The notes: generated by a model not told the origin, from the sequence alone. 64,000 bases of DNA from Bacillota bacterium (GCA_023460795.1 JAEWPC010000049.1:186001-250000); one strand, 5' to 3'. Positions 16,516-26,513 are shown, counted from the first letter of the stretch. Numbers and translations: made by a program.

Positions 16516-16603
16516 CCAGTAAGGCGAGTGCGTCGGGATTTGCATGACGATTGACAGCGTGGAGACCGATCGTACCAATCTACCGAGTAATGGAGTGAAC
16601 GTT

Positions 16604-18634
16604 GTGCCTCAGTGGTTGAACAGATTAAACGGGAAGATGTCCAAGTGGTTATGGTGGGTCGTCATCGTCGGGTTAATTGCCGCTTTACCAGTTATGTACG
16701 CACGTTCCGAGACCGAGAATTCGGCCAAGAACGTCGCTGTCGTCATGGATTATCGCGATTTGCTGCAAGTGAGCTCGACGCAGAAGGAACCGCAAGCCTA
16801 CTTGCAAGAACAACTGAAGAGGCTTCAAGATGCTGGCGTCAACGGCATGGCCGTATTCGAAAGCACGCTCGAGGAGTTAAGCTGGGCGGGCGAGATTAAC
16901 GTCTATAACGCGGCGCAGGCGGCGTTGCTGGAGCAACGCGTGTCACCACCGGAAGATAACCGCACTTATTTGGTGTTCCATCATAGCGAACATGAAAAAG
17001 TTCTTCGGCCGATTATCGAATGGGCATTTACGCACTACGGCGCGGACGTCCGGAATTGGACGGCGGGCGGGCTGTCCGGCATGAGTGTCGGCATGGGCTA
17101 CGACGATGCTCTGATTCACCCCATGGAACCGAATCCGATCGCCATGCAAGAGCTGATCGGCCAAGGGTTCCAGGTGTATCCGCGTCTGTCTAACCGCATT
17201 CTGCCTTATGATGCGGCCGAGGTTAAGATATGGCTGGACAAGTTCCAAGCGCTTGGCATTAAGCGCGTGCTGTTCGACGGAGAAGCCGTAACGGGTTACG
17301 GCGAAGGAAAGAACCTAAACGGCGTGAAGCAATTCGCGAACATGCTCGACGAGCACGGAATCGGCGTCGCGATGTTCGAGAACTTGAAGGTGCCGGTCAA
17401 AGGGTTGGCCAAGGTCGCTAATATTCTCGAATACGATGCGATCCGCGGGCATTCGATCAGCGAGGGCGAGATGACGGTGCTGAAGACGGCGCAGATCGAG
17501 GATCGTCTCGTGCTGGCGGTCAAGGACCGCAAAATCCGTCTCATCTACTTGAACGCCATCGCGGCTAGGGACGCCGTGAAGGGACTCGTCTACCATCCGC
17601 TTGACAAGATCGTCGATGCGCTTGCCGGAACCGAGGATACGAAGGGCGCTATCGAGCAAATCGGAGATTTCGGTTATGCGTTCGGGGAGCCAGAGGCGTT
17701 CGAGATTCAGTCCGCGCCGCAGGAAACGATTTTCAAAGGACTGGCTCTGCTCGGAGCGATCGCGTTGTGCGCGATTATGGTGGGGCAATTCCTCCCTTCG
17801 CTGCTAACGGTTGCGTTCGTCCTTGGGGGTGTGGGCTCCGCAGGCTTGTACGTGCTGAACCATGATCTTATGGCTCAAGCGCTGGCGCTCTTCACGGGTA
17901 TTGCCGCGCCGACGACGGCGGTCATTCTGCTCGTCAAGAAGCTTCGCGAGCTGCGCGACGGGCATGCGGATCTATCGGGATTGCGGCGTCTAGGCGGAAC
18001 CCTGCTGCTGTTCGTTCGCACGACGGTGCTGTCGCTGGCGGCGATTCCTTTCATCGTTGCACTGCTGAACGATATTACGTATAGCCTCGTGCTGCAGCAA
18101 TTCCGCGGCGTGAGCCTGCTTCACTTGGCTCCGATCGGGCTCGTGGCACTCTATGTGTTCCTGTACGGCTCGAACGATTCGGTGCTTGGGAACGCGCGTC
18201 GCATTCTGGCCATGCCTCTAACGGTGCTGTGGATCGTGGGCCTTGGCATTATCGCGGCGGCCGGATTGTACTACTTGTCCAGAACGGGCAACGCGGGCGA
18301 AGTGTCGGGATTGGAGCTGAAGTTCCGTTCGGTACTGGAAAATGCGTTCGGCGTGCGTCCGAGAACGAAGGAGTTCCTGCTCGGGCATCCGCTGTTCATC
18401 GCGGGTATTTTCCTGGCGTTGCGGTACCGTTGGGCCATGGCGCTTATCATCGCGGGTACGATCGCGCAGCTGTCGATGGTCGATACGTTCGCGCATATTC
18501 ATACGCCGATGCTGTTGTCGGCGATTCGCGATCTGCTCGGTCTCGGACTGGGCTTGATTATCGGATTGATCGCCATCGCGGCGTGGCAAATCGCTGAAGG
18601 AGCATGGACACGATGGGTAAGACGAGAGGCTTGA
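16604..18634 (+). CDS. DUF5693 family membrane protein
   Basis: A 676-aa protein with one N-terminal membrane helix (about 13-33), a soluble extracytoplasmic domain of about 330 residues (NVAVVMDYRDLLQVSS to EIQSAPQETIF), then about seven or eight helices to the C-terminus. This layout and its place directly before csaB match DUF5693 proteins of Paenibacillaceae; the function is not established. The start GTG 16604 follows TGGAG by 8 bp; an in-frame ATG at 16544 has no clear ribosome site. It overlaps csaB by about 20 bp, so the two are translationally coupled. The context suggests a role in secondary wall polymer assembly (inference). Confidence 0.8.
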   Translation: MPQWLNRLNGKMSKWLWWVVIVGLIAALPVMYARSETENSAKNVAVVMDYRDLLQVSSTQKEPQAYLQEQLKRLQDAGVNGMAVFESTLEELSWAGEINVYNAAQAALLEQRVSPPEDNRTYLVFHHSEHEKVLRPIIEWAFTHYGADVRNWTAGGLSGMSVGMGYDDALIHPMEPNPIAMQELIGQGFQVYPRLSNRILPYDAAEVKIWLDKFQALGIKRVLFDGEAVTGYGEGKNLNGVKQFANMLDEHGIGVAMFENLKVPVKGLAKVANILEYDAIRGHSISEGEMTVLKTAQIEDRLVLAVKDRKIRLIYLNAIAARDAVKGLVYHPLDKIVDALAGTEDTKGAIEQIGDFGYAFGEPEAFEIQSAPQETIFKGLALLGAIALCAIMVGQFLPSLLTVAFVLGGVGSAGLYVLNHDLMAQALALFTGIAAPTTAVILLVKKLRELRDGHADLSGLRRLGGTLLLFVRTTVLSLAAIPFIVALLNDITYSLVLQQFRGVSLLHLAPIGLVALYVFLYGSNDSVLGNARRILAMPLTVLWIVGLGIIAAAGLYYLSRTGNAGEVSGLELKFRSVLENAFGVRPRTKEFLLGHPLFIAGIFLALRYRWAMALIIAGTIAQLSMVDTFAHIHTPMLLSAIRDLLGLGLGLIIGLIAIAAWQIAEGAWTRWVRREA

Positions 18635-19842
18635 GCGGTAGAGGGAACAGTACCGTCCGCCGCATCGTGCTGTCCGGATATTACGGATTCCACAATAGCG
18701 GCGACGAGGCGGTACTGAAGAGTATATTGACCGCTCTGGACGAAGCGGGTAGGGCGGCGGGGCTTAAGATCGATCCAGTCGTGCTGTCCGGCGATCCGGA
18801 GTGGACGAGCAAGCACTACGGCGTCGAAGCCGTGCATCGAATGAAGCTGGCGGAAGTGCGCCGGGCGCTGCGAGGCAGCGACGGACTCATCAGCGGCGGC
18901 GGCAGCTTGCTGCAGGATGCGACCGGAATGGGTTCTATTCCGTATTACTTGGGTATAATGGCGCTGGCGCGCTGGTGCGGCGTGCCGACGTTCGTATACG
19001 CGCAAGGCATCGGCCCGGTGAACCGGAAGCTGTTCCAGCCTTTTATCGCGCGAGCGTTCAAGAAAGCCGCTTACGTGTCGGTTCGCGATGAGGAGTCGGC
19101 TACGCTGCTCCGCCGCTACGGGGTTCCCGCGGCGAAGGTCGAGGTCGTGCCCGACCCCGTTATGGGGTTGCCGCCCGGCGAGGCTGAGTCGGGGGAAGGC
19201 TTGAGCGCTGGTGGCGAAGACGGTACAAGTGTGGGCGGTGCGCGCGAGGGTAGAGACGTGGCAAGCGTAAGTGAAGCGCGCGAGGCTGCGCAGGCGGGGA
19301 CGGACACGAGGCCGATCGTCGGCGTGTCCGTCCGGTTCTGGCGCGACGACCGCGCGGACCTGGACCGCGTGGTCGCCGCGCTTGAAGCGCTGGCCGGACG
19401 AGCGTCTGGCGGCGTCCGGCTGCGCTTCTTGCCGTTCCATCACGGGGGCGACGAGGATGCGTCGCGTTACGTGATGGAACGGCTCTCGTGCGCCGCGGAG
19501 CTGGCTCCGGCGCACGACGACCCGCAGCGCATGCTGCGGGAGGTGGGCCGATGCGCGCTGCTCATCGGCATGCGGCTGCATTCGCTCATCTATGCGGCGA
19601 ATCGCGAAGTGCCTCTCCTTGGGATCTCGTACGATCCCAAGATCGATCAATTCCTCGCGCGGCTAGGACAGCGCGCCGTCGGAACGACCGAGGAGCTCGA
19701 ACCGGACCACTTCGCCGAGCAGGCATTAGAAACCATTAATAATCCGGCCGGATGGCTTGCTGCGCGCGGGCCGGCGGTCGCTAAGCTGAAGCAGGAGGCA
19801 ATCAGACCTGCGCAACAAATTGTCGACTTCTTGCGTATTTAA
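18613..19842 (+). CDS. csaB: Polysaccharide pyruvyl transferase CsaB
   Basis: A 409-aa enzyme that adds ketal-linked pyruvate to the secondary cell wall polysaccharide, creating the ligand of SLH domains. Family features are VLSGYYGFHNSGDEAVLKSI, ISGGGSLLQDATG, YAQGIGPV, SVRDEESATLLRRYGV, GMRLHSLIYAA and GISYDPKI. Between about residues 184 and 232 it carries a low-complexity Gly/Ala/Glu/Ser-rich insert between the two Rossmann-like halves, not part of the usual fold. ATG 18613 fits the GGAG ribosome site; ATG 18604 lies too close to it. Three kinds of SLH proteins in this window are potential beneficiaries. Confidence 0.94.
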   Translation: MGKTRGLSGRGNSTVRRIVLSGYYGFHNSGDEAVLKSILTALDEAGRAAGLKIDPVVLSGDPEWTSKHYGVEAVHRMKLAEVRRALRGSDGLISGGGSLLQDATGMGSIPYYLGIMALARWCGVPTFVYAQGIGPVNRKLFQPFIARAFKKAAYVSVRDEESATLLRRYGVPAAKVEVVPDPVMGLPPGEAESGEGLSAGGEDGTSVGGAREGRDVASVSEAREAAQAGTDTRPIVGVSVRFWRDDRADLDRVVAALEALAGRASGGVRLRFLPFHHGGDEDASRYVMERLSCAAELAPAHDDPQRMLREVGRCALLIGMRLHSLIYAANREVPLLGISYDPKIDQFLARLGQRAVGTTEELEPDHFAEQALETINNPAGWLAARGPAVAKLKQEAIRPAQQIVDFLRI

Positions 19843-19866
19843 CATAGAAGCTGGAGGCTGAGGGTT

Positions 19867-20637
19867 GTGGACAAGGGCGTAAGACCGTTCCCGACGGTGT
19901 CCCTATACGGAGTACCATTTTCCAAGATGAATATGAAGGAGACCGTTGCCTTCCTGACGAGAGCCATCGAAGCCAGAAGATCTACCCGCGTCATCACGGG
20001 CAACCCGATCATGCTGATGGCGGGGCTGGAGAACCCGGATTTTCATCGCGCGCTGGCAAGCGCCGACCTCGTTGTCCCGGACGGCGCGGGAGTCGTATGG
20101 GCCGCAAGCCGGTTGAAGCAGCCGGTTCAGGAACGCGTCGCAGGCTTCGACCTCATGCACGAATTGCTGCAAGAAGGCGAACGGAAGAGCTGGAGCGTGT
20201 ATTTGCTAGGCGCGAGCGCGGACATTATTCAGACTGCGCACGATAACCTGAAGGCCAAATACCCGGGCGTCCGTTTCGTCGGATACCGGGACGGCTACTT
20301 CACGGATCACGAAGACGACGCCGTGGTGGCTGCGATTCGGGAAGCGAGTCCGGACATGCTGTTCGTCGCTCGTTCGACGTTGAACCAAGAGCCTTGGATC
20401 GAGAAATACGCGCAGAAGCTCGGAGTTCCGGTCATCATGGGCGTCGGAGGCAGCTTCGATGTCGTCGCGGGTAAGCTTAAGCGAGCGCCGGCCATTTTCC
20501 GAAAGTTAAGCTTGGAATGGTTCTATCGGTTGCTTCAGGAGCCGTCCCGTTACAAGAGGATGCTCGTACTGCCCCGCTTTGCCCTCAAAGTGATTAAAGA
20601 CGGAGAAAAAGTCCTGAAACCGATCAAGCCGTCATGA
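19867..20637 (+). CDS. tagA: WecG/TagA/CpsF family glycosyltransferase
   Basis: A 256-aa GT26 enzyme, likely UDP-N-acetylmannosamine:GlcNAc-PP-undecaprenol transferase, second step of linkage-unit synthesis for teichoic-acid-like or secondary wall polymers at the inner membrane face. Motifs are VTGNPIMLMAGLENPDF, VPDGAGVVWAASRL, ERVAGFDLMHELL, YLLGASADI and MGVGGSFDVVAGKLKRAP, which includes the conserved catalytic-region Asp of PDG. The GTG start follows GGAGG by 9 bp. It stands between csaB and tagO, consistent with a shared role. Donor sugar is inferred from the family. Confidence 0.92.
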   Translation: MDKGVRPFPTVSLYGVPFSKMNMKETVAFLTRAIEARRSTRVITGNPIMLMAGLENPDFHRALASADLVVPDGAGVVWAASRLKQPVQERVAGFDLMHELLQEGERKSWSVYLLGASADIIQTAHDNLKAKYPGVRFVGYRDGYFTDHEDDAVVAAIREASPDMLFVARSTLNQEPWIEKYAQKLGVPVIMGVGGSFDVVAGKLKRAPAIFRKLSLEWFYRLLQEPSRYKRMLVLPRFALKVIKDGEKVLKPIKPS

Positions 20638-20697
20638 AAACATTTATGAAAATGAACAAAATCGGTGAAAACGGCTGAAAACGACAGAATTATCGCC

Positions 20698-20727
20698 TTG
20701 TTGTTATTCGCGTAACGGGAGTATAAT
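20698..20727 (+). promoter_or_regulatory. Sigma-A promoter of tagO
   Basis: TTGTTG (20698-20703) and TATAAT (20722-20727) are separated by 18 bp, about 33 bp before the tagO ATG. This gives the gene a promoter of its own after tagA. Confidence 0.6.
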
Positions 20728-20760
20728 TCATTCCGGTATACAAAAAGGGGAGAGTTGTGG

Positions 20761-21906
20761 ATGCTTTCTGGCTGGATGCTAGGAATCGGATTGTCCGGAT
20801 TTGCGATCGCATTGGCGCTGGCGCTCGTACTGACGCCGCTCGTGAAGAAGTTTGCTGTTCGCATCGGCGCGATCGACGTGCCGAATCATCGTAAAGTTCA
20901 TACGCGTATTATGCCTCGGATGGGCGGACTCGCGATCTATGCGTCGTTCACCGTAGGATTATTATTGTTGATGCCTTGGCTGCCGGAAGGCACGCTAAGC
21001 CATCATGACCGCAATCTTATCGGCGCATTGCTGACCGGCGGCACGCTCATCGTGTTGCTCGGGGCGCTAGATGACAAGTTCGACTTGTCGGCCAAGCTGA
21101 AGCTTCTCATTCAGATCGGGGCTGCCTGTATCGTCGTATTCGGCTTCGGCGTTAAGATCAATTTGCTCAACGTTCCGTTCGGCGATGCGATGCAACCGCT
21201 CGGCGAATGGATTAGCATACCGCTCACGATCTTCTGGATCGTCGGCGTGACGAACGCGATCAACCTGATCGACGGTCTCGACGGTCTCGCGGCCGGCGTA
21301 TCCGCCATCGCGATCGGCACGATTCTCGTTATGGGCATTATCATGGGCAACTCGGCGGTTATTCTTCTGTCCACCGTATTGCTCGGCGGCATCATCGGAT
21401 TTTTATTTTTCAACTTCCATCCCGCGAAAATATTCATGGGCGACTCGGGCTCGCTTTTCCTAGGCTTCGCCTTGGCGACGCTCTCGATGCTCGGGTTCAA
21501 GCAGATTACCGTGGTATCGTTCGTAACGCCTTTGCTTATCATTGGCGTACCGCTCTCGGATACGTTCTTCGCCATCGTACGCCGGTGGATCCAGAAGAAG
21601 CCGATCTTCGCGCCGGACAAAGGCCATCTGCATCACTGCCTGCAGCAGCTCGGTTTCAGCCACCGCACGACGGTGCTCATCATCTACGGCATCGCGGCGT
21701 TCTTCGGCACCTGCGCCGTTATTCAATCGAGCATGTCCGATACGGGCCTCGGCAACTGGATTACGTTCATCGTCATCTGCGCGCTCGTGTTCCTGCTCCA
21801 GATCGGCGCCGAGCTGATCGGCATCGTCGACAAGACGCGCCGTCCGGTGCTCGATTTCATCGCTCGTCTTCGGATGAAGCCGCACACCGAATCCCGCGGC
21901 GAATAA
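20761..21906 (+). CDS. tagO: Undecaprenyl-phosphate GlcNAc-1-phosphate transferase (TagO/WecA-like)
   Basis: A 381-aa integral membrane enzyme of the MraY/WecA superfamily with about ten helices. It starts polymer synthesis by linking GlcNAc-1-P to undecaprenyl phosphate. Diagnostic motifs are DVPNHRKVHTRIMPRMGGLA, GALDDKFDL (catalytic Asp pair), NLIDGLDGLAAG, FMGDSGSLFLGF and the cytoplasmic loop HLHHCLQQLGFSHR. ATG 20761 fits the AAGGGGAG ribosome site; TTG 20755 is also in frame. With tagA and csaB it forms the linkage-unit and pyruvylation set for SLH attachment. Confidence 0.93.
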   Translation: MLSGWMLGIGLSGFAIALALALVLTPLVKKFAVRIGAIDVPNHRKVHTRIMPRMGGLAIYASFTVGLLLLMPWLPEGTLSHHDRNLIGALLTGGTLIVLLGALDDKFDLSAKLKLLIQIGAACIVVFGFGVKINLLNVPFGDAMQPLGEWISIPLTIFWIVGVTNAINLIDGLDGLAAGVSAIAIGTILVMGIIMGNSAVILLSTVLLGGIIGFLFFNFHPAKIFMGDSGSLFLGFALATLSMLGFKQITVVSFVTPLLIIGVPLSDTFFAIVRRWIQKKPIFAPDKGHLHHCLQQLGFSHRTTVLIIYGIAAFFGTCAVIQSSMSDTGLGNWITFIVICALVFLLQIGAELIGIVDKTRRPVLDFIARLRMKPHTESRGE

Positions 21907-21927
21907 CACGCCATTATCTAAGACCAA

Positions 21928-21981
21928 AGACTCAATTGCTCCTCCTTATGCGAATAAGGACAAGCAATTGGGTCTTTTTTC
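21928..21981 (+). terminator. Terminator after tagO
   Basis: AGACTCAATTGCT (21928-21940) pairs with AGCAATTGGGTCT (21963-21975), with an inner CTCCTTAT/ATAAGGA extension, and is followed by TTTTTT. Confidence 0.9.
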
Positions 21982-22028
21982 ATTTGGAAATCTAAACATT
22001 TTTCCCGAAAAACCGATAACAACTGTAC

Positions 22029-22056
22029 AGAACTTTTGCGGAAAAGACACGTCTAA
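22029..22056 (+). promoter_or_regulatory. ECF-sigma-like promoter before the 1340-aa SLH gene
   Basis: AGAACTT (22029-22035) and CGTCTAA (22050-22056), 14 bp apart, resemble promoters of ECF sigma factors of the SigV type (known pattern GCAACTTT / CGTC). About 140 bp of leader follow, with a GAACC/GGTTC inverted repeat at 22162-22176 of unknown meaning. No other gene is visible in the gap 21907-22202. Confidence 0.55.
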
Positions 22057-22202
22057 TGGTATATGTTGACGAAGTTGTGCATTTCCGCCAAAAGGGGAGG
22101 AACGCAATCGGACGAGCCGCTAACATGAGACACCCTGCTGTACAATCGATCTTCACTCTTCGGAACCGTACAGGTTCTTAGAATACATAAGGAGGAAATT
22201 AC

Positions 22203-25200
22203 GTGAAAAGACTAATAGCATCTTTGATGGCGTTAATGCTCGTTGTCACCATGTTCCCGCCAGGGATCGTTAAGAAGGCCGATGCGGCGAGCATTGCGAC
22301 TTATTTCTTGCCGCAGGTTTCGGAACTTCGCAATACGGCGATTCTGACAACGAATTTAAAGTCTGGGGATCCGGGTTACGATGCTGATAAAGCGTTGAGT
22401 CGAGATACGGCTTATGTAACGACCGATGGTAACTTGGAGATTCGAGGTTCGATCCAAGGCGTATCCACGGATTCGATGTCAGCACGGGTAGAACTTCTTA
22501 ATTTGAACCCGGCGAACGGTACCTGGACCACTGATGTTAACCGCTACGCGGTAAGCAACGTTGCTGTTGATCCGGAGAATGCCAACCGGTTCGTTGCCCG
22601 TAACCTGACTTTATTCAGTGGAATGAATAAAGTTACCTTTACAGGTAAGCAAGGCAACGTGCAACGTTCTGATGTTTTCTACATTCTTTATGATAAAGTT
22701 CCATATCTAGAGAAACTAAAAATTACTAGCGGTGCCCAGTTGCTTGATCTGAACGAGGGAACACAAGTCGTCGTTTCAACCGAGTCCGTGTCAATCCAAG
22801 GGACCGCGAAGAACGCGACTAAAGTGACCGCTAACGTTGATGGAAGCACGGTTGCGTCAGCCAACGTTTACGACGAAGGAGATTTCTTCACGTCTTCCTT
22901 CAAGTTGAAGCCGGGCAAGAACAACATTAATCTTACGATCACGAACGGCACGAATACGATCAATGTTCTGCGCGAGGTCTATTACTTTAACAATGACAAA
23001 CCGTATACTTCAGTACAGTTAACATTAGCTAGCAAAGATTATCCTCTGTATCCAATTGCAAATTCAGCGAATCCTAAAGTAACCGTCGGCACAGCCACTT
23101 ATAATCCGCCGTCCACCGTGCAAAATGCTACATTGGATATCGAATTGCTAATTCCAGTAGCAGCGTCATCTTTGCCGTTCGCGGGTAATGGTTCGTATAC
23201 GATCGGCTCGACAACGACGGTCGTAACAACTGCAACGGAGATTGTAATTCCGGATGATAATGGAGATCCGATGTATCGGCTAGTAAGCTTTACGACTGCT
23301 CCTTTCTCGTTAGAACCGGATGGTGGCACTTACGAACAAAAGCAAGACATCAACATTACGGTTAACCATGGAACGGCGCATTCAACATTCGCGAGTTTCT
23401 TTACTTACTTGCCTGGCGAGACTGCGATCGTCGATATGAAGTACTTGCCTAAGTTTAAGGTTAACGATGATGTCACGACCCTGGATATCGAACCGCTCAA
23501 TGGTGCTACGGTCGAGGATTCGGAATTCTATATCCTCGTGGAAGCCGATAAGGACGGTGTTCCTTCTGATCCGGTTGCCGAATATGCGTTGGAGAATATG
23601 ATTGGAAGATTGCTACCGGCCAAGACTACAACTGTGCAACTGAATCTCGTAGCAGCTAACGGGTTGGAGGACAACCAACGAGTATATAGAGTCTCCAACT
23701 TCCCGAACGGCCAGCAGAAAGTGGAATTCAAGTTCACCAAAGATCCTTCTGGGGAGCACACGGCGACTTTTGTAGCCAATATCTCGTATGTATCCAAGAG
23801 CTATATCTATATTTCTAACCTGATCGACGGGCAACAAATTGAGAAGGATTCAACACAAACTAACCTTACCATGGATATTACCGGTGAATTCGTAGGGTTC
23901 AACAAGGCGGCGAATATCGGAACGCCGCAGATATTCATTAATGGTAAGAACTTAACTGATTTACTTAAAGCTAATCCCTATTCATATGATTTAGAGAACG
24001 ATGTGAATGGAGCTGCGGCTACTAATCCCGACGGTCGTAAATTTGAAATTCCGCTGACAATCGGCGACCCCGATGATCCGCAGCTTATATTCGGCGAGAA
24101 TAGAATTACGATCAAAGGTGTAAACGAGCTTGGCTCCAGCAACCTTCAAGTCATCACCAAAGAGATCAAGATATATATCATCGATACGAATGTCTCCAAG
24201 ATCGCGAATTTTATGCCTTCTCTATCCGTGGACACTCGTCTAGAGTTAACTAGGGCGAACGTAACGGGAACGGTGGATGCATACACGGAAGATGAACTCA
24301 TTGCTTTGTTCAGGCCTTCGCCGGAGTTTCAATACCTGGATGGTAAGTATACGACGAGTGAACGGAAATACGATCTCATACTCAGAGGCTCCGGAGCGTC
24401 TTCTGTCAACCTGAAGCTTGGCTCTGAATCTATCCTATTTGTTAATGTACCGGAAGTCGCGGAGAGTCGTCGCAATCAAGGAACCACCTACAAGTACGAC
24501 ATCGTTGGCAACCAATCGGATTTTATCATCCGGGTGAATGACATACCGTTCCCGACACCTGGAACCTACGTCTATAACCTGGATTTGATCAACGGAACGG
24601 GAGCGATCACGAGCCAGACGCTGGAAATTACGCGAGAAGTCGTGCCATATCGCATACTTTCCCCGATCGCGACGGTCGGTAATCAAATTATTGTAAACAA
24701 AAACTTCGTCCGCTTTGACATTGAAGCGGAAGGGGCGACGGAAGTTAAGATCGGCAAAGACGGCATCGCGACGAAACGGTCGGATCTTAACAACCGATTC
24801 GTGTACGATTATGTAGGTTTGAAAGCGAACACTTCCAATAAGATCGATATACAAATCACGCGTGCCGATAACACGTACAAGACGTCTGTATTCGTGAACT
24901 ACGTAGGAGAGCCTCAAGTCGACTCGCAGTTCATGGAGAAGATCGGCACGAAGCACTCCATTTTCGATAAGGCTTTGCAACTCACGTTCCCTAAAGGTAC
25001 GGTGTTGAAGGCGGCGGACATGGAAAGCTGGATGGCTCCTAAGCTTTATACTGACACTAAGTTGTTGTTCGGTATCGCTTACCCTGAGGATGGCGTCGTC
25101 GAACGTAAGAACGATTATGGGAATATTATCGGCGAAGATGATGACGAGCGTACGGGATTGGGCAGCGGCGGCATCGCTAACCGTCACGCGCAGATCATCA

Positions 25201-26225
25201 TTCCGGATCGGATTAAGATGAGGTACACGGATAACGGAGACATGAGCAACTTCTCTCGGATCTCCGATGTGTATTGGATCAGCGGCGGTATAGGCGAGCG
25301 CGGGAATAGAGGAGAAACGAACTACAAGCCGGCGACGAACGGGTTGCCTCCTTATTCTTTCGAAGGTAACTTTACCGAATACGAAGCAGGACGCAAGGTC
25401 GTACCATCGAACCGCGGCAAGTTGACGATCTCCTTCGATTCCAGCGTGGTCGAGGACATCAGCTCTACCATTACTGTATTCAGATTAAGAACCGATACCG
25501 ATGCCGTATGGGAGAACATCGGCGGAGAAGTGAACGCCAAAGCTCATACGATCACGGTTCCATTCGATGAATTCGGTTATTATCAAGTCGTTAAGCTCAA
25601 GAGAAGCTTCAGCGACATTACGAATCACGGATGGGCGCGGAACATCCTTAACGGTCTGTATTCCAAAGGCATCATGAACTACGTAAGAGCGGATGAATTC
25701 GGCGCGAACGATCTGACCACGCGCGGGGAATTCGCGACGCTGCTGGTGAAAGGTCTCAATCTGCCGATCAACTCGGCAGGCAACCAAACGTTCTTCGATA
25801 TTACGCCGGAATCGAGAACGAGAACATGGGATTACGATCATATTGAGACCGCTGCAAGAGCAGGTATCATTAACGGTCTCAACGAAGGCTTCTTCGGACC
25901 GGATCTTCGAATCACCCGTGAAGACGCAGCAGTCATGATCTCCAAGGCGCTGCAATTGAAACTGTCCGTCAACAACAGCAAGCTTGAAGCTAATCTAGCG
26001 AAAGCTTTTGTAGACTCCGGCAGCATTAATATCTACGCTCGTCCGGCAGTCGAAGCCGTTAATAAGGCGAAGATCATGACGGGAAGCTCGACGACCGTTC
26101 CTGGTCAGAAGAAGCCTCTCGTGAGCTTTAACCCTAAGGGATATATGACTCGCGCGGAAGCCGGCAAGATCGCAATCGCCCTGCTCCAGAAGAACACGAG
26201 CCTGTTCCCTAAGAACCTGAGCTAA
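22203..26225 (+). CDS. Large secreted protein with C-terminal SLH domains
   Basis: A 1340-aa exported wall protein. A signal peptide is clear (MKRLIASLMALMLVVTM..., likely cut after KKADAAS-type sequence near residue 29). The long central region (about 30-1130) is rich in beta-strand Ig-like segments, for example repeated TVEVSG/NGTNTINVLREVYY-like strands, without a recognised catalytic motif. Three SLH domains follow: SFSDITNHGWARN..., FFDITPESRTRTWDYDHIE... and AFVDSGSINIYARPAVEAV... (about 1140-1335). The GTG start has TAAGGAGG upstream. Probable role: structural or adhesive surface protein bound to pyruvylated polymer. Its ECF-like promoter is shared with the two following genes. Confidence 0.88.
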   Translation: MKRLIASLMALMLVVTMFPPGIVKKADAASIATYFLPQVSELRNTAILTTNLKSGDPGYDADKALSRDTAYVTTDGNLEIRGSIQGVSTDSMSARVELLNLNPANGTWTTDVNRYAVSNVAVDPENANRFVARNLTLFSGMNKVTFTGKQGNVQRSDVFYILYDKVPYLEKLKITSGAQLLDLNEGTQVVVSTESVSIQGTAKNATKVTANVDGSTVASANVYDEGDFFTSSFKLKPGKNNINLTITNGTNTINVLREVYYFNNDKPYTSVQLTLASKDYPLYPIANSANPKVTVGTATYNPPSTVQNATLDIELLIPVAASSLPFAGNGSYTIGSTTTVVTTATEIVIPDDNGDPMYRLVSFTTAPFSLEPDGGTYEQKQDINITVNHGTAHSTFASFFTYLPGETAIVDMKYLPKFKVNDDVTTLDIEPLNGATVEDSEFYILVEADKDGVPSDPVAEYALENMIGRLLPAKTTTVQLNLVAANGLEDNQRVYRVSNFPNGQQKVEFKFTKDPSGEHTATFVANISYVSKSYIYISNLIDGQQIEKDSTQTNLTMDITGEFVGFNKAANIGTPQIFINGKNLTDLLKANPYSYDLENDVNGAAATNPDGRKFEIPLTIGDPDDPQLIFGENRITIKGVNELGSSNLQVITKEIKIYIIDTNVSKIANFMPSLSVDTRLELTRANVTGTVDAYTEDELIALFRPSPEFQYLDGKYTTSERKYDLILRGSGASSVNLKLGSESILFVNVPEVAESRRNQGTTYKYDIVGNQSDFIIRVNDIPFPTPGTYVYNLDLINGTGAITSQTLEITREVVPYRILSPIATVGNQIIVNKNFVRFDIEAEGATEVKIGKDGIATKRSDLNNRFVYDYVGLKANTSNKIDIQITRADNTYKTSVFVNYVGEPQVDSQFMEKIGTKHSIFDKALQLTFPKGTVLKAADMESWMAPKLYTDTKLLFGIAYPEDGVVERKNDYGNIIGEDDDERTGLGSGGIANRHAQIIIPDRIKMRYTDNGDMSNFSRISDVYWISGGIGERGNRGETNYKPATNGLPPYSFEGNFTEYEAGRKVVPSNRGKLTISFDSSVVEDISSTITVFRLRTDTDAVWENIGGEVNAKAHTITVPFDEFGYYQVVKLKRSFSDITNHGWARNILNGLYSKGIMNYVRADEFGANDLTTRGEFATLLVKGLNLPINSAGNQTFFDITPESRTRTWDYDHIETAARAGIINGLNEGFFGPDLRITREDAAVMISKALQLKLSVNNSKLEANLAKAFVDSGSINIYARPAVEAVNKAKIMTGSSTTVPGQKKPLVSFNPKGYMTRAEAGKIAIALLQKNTSLFPKNLS

Positions 26226-26242
26226 TCGTATTTGTTTACGGG

Positions 26243-26279
26243 GGAGTTGCTTACAGAGCAACTCCTTTCGTGTTTTCTC
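26243..26279 (+). terminator. Terminator after the 1340-aa SLH gene
   Basis: A perfect 9-bp stem (GGAGTTGCT with AGCAACTCC, 5-base loop) is followed by a T-rich tail. Confidence 0.8.
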
Positions 26280-26423
26280 TTTCATTGGGACAGCAGGTAA
26301 AGATTATACAATGACGAATGGCCTAGTCACCGCTATACTAAAGAAGTGTTAACCCTTACATAGCGGCCGAGAGTCAGAAGAGCGATGCAGAACAAAAAAA
26401 TTAAGGCGATGTCGATTTAATCC

Positions 26424-26451
26424 GCAACTTTTTTGCTTCTCATGCGTTTAA
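26424..26451 (+). promoter_or_regulatory. ECF-sigma-like promoter of the S-layer gene
   Basis: GCAACTT (26424-26430) and CGTTTAA (26445-26451), 14 bp apart, sit about 300 bp before the main S-layer start. The same elements recur before the next gene at 29754. The 460-bp gap 26226-26685 also holds a second, sigma-A-type promoter (26514-26543) and a weaker candidate (TTGGGA/TACAAT, 26285-26312); no ORF in it is supported. Confidence 0.6.
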
Positions 26452-26513
26452 CATGATGAGCTTTGCGAGAGGGACTGTAGCTCTAATCTATTGATTGTTC
26501 TATTAAAATCCTC

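Noticed and set aside
18499..19650. 383-aa minus-strand ORF opposite csaB
   Set aside because: Arg/His/Gln-rich antisense translation of csaB; csaB on the plus strand has clear family motifs.
20640..20700. Repeated gaaaac/tgaaaa pattern before the tagO promoter as a regulatory repeat
   Set aside because: The copies are short, irregular and AT-rich; nothing beyond chance can be argued.
24435..25187. 250-aa minus-strand ORF
   Set aside because: Antisense of the 1340-aa SLH protein gene, without start signals or motifs.
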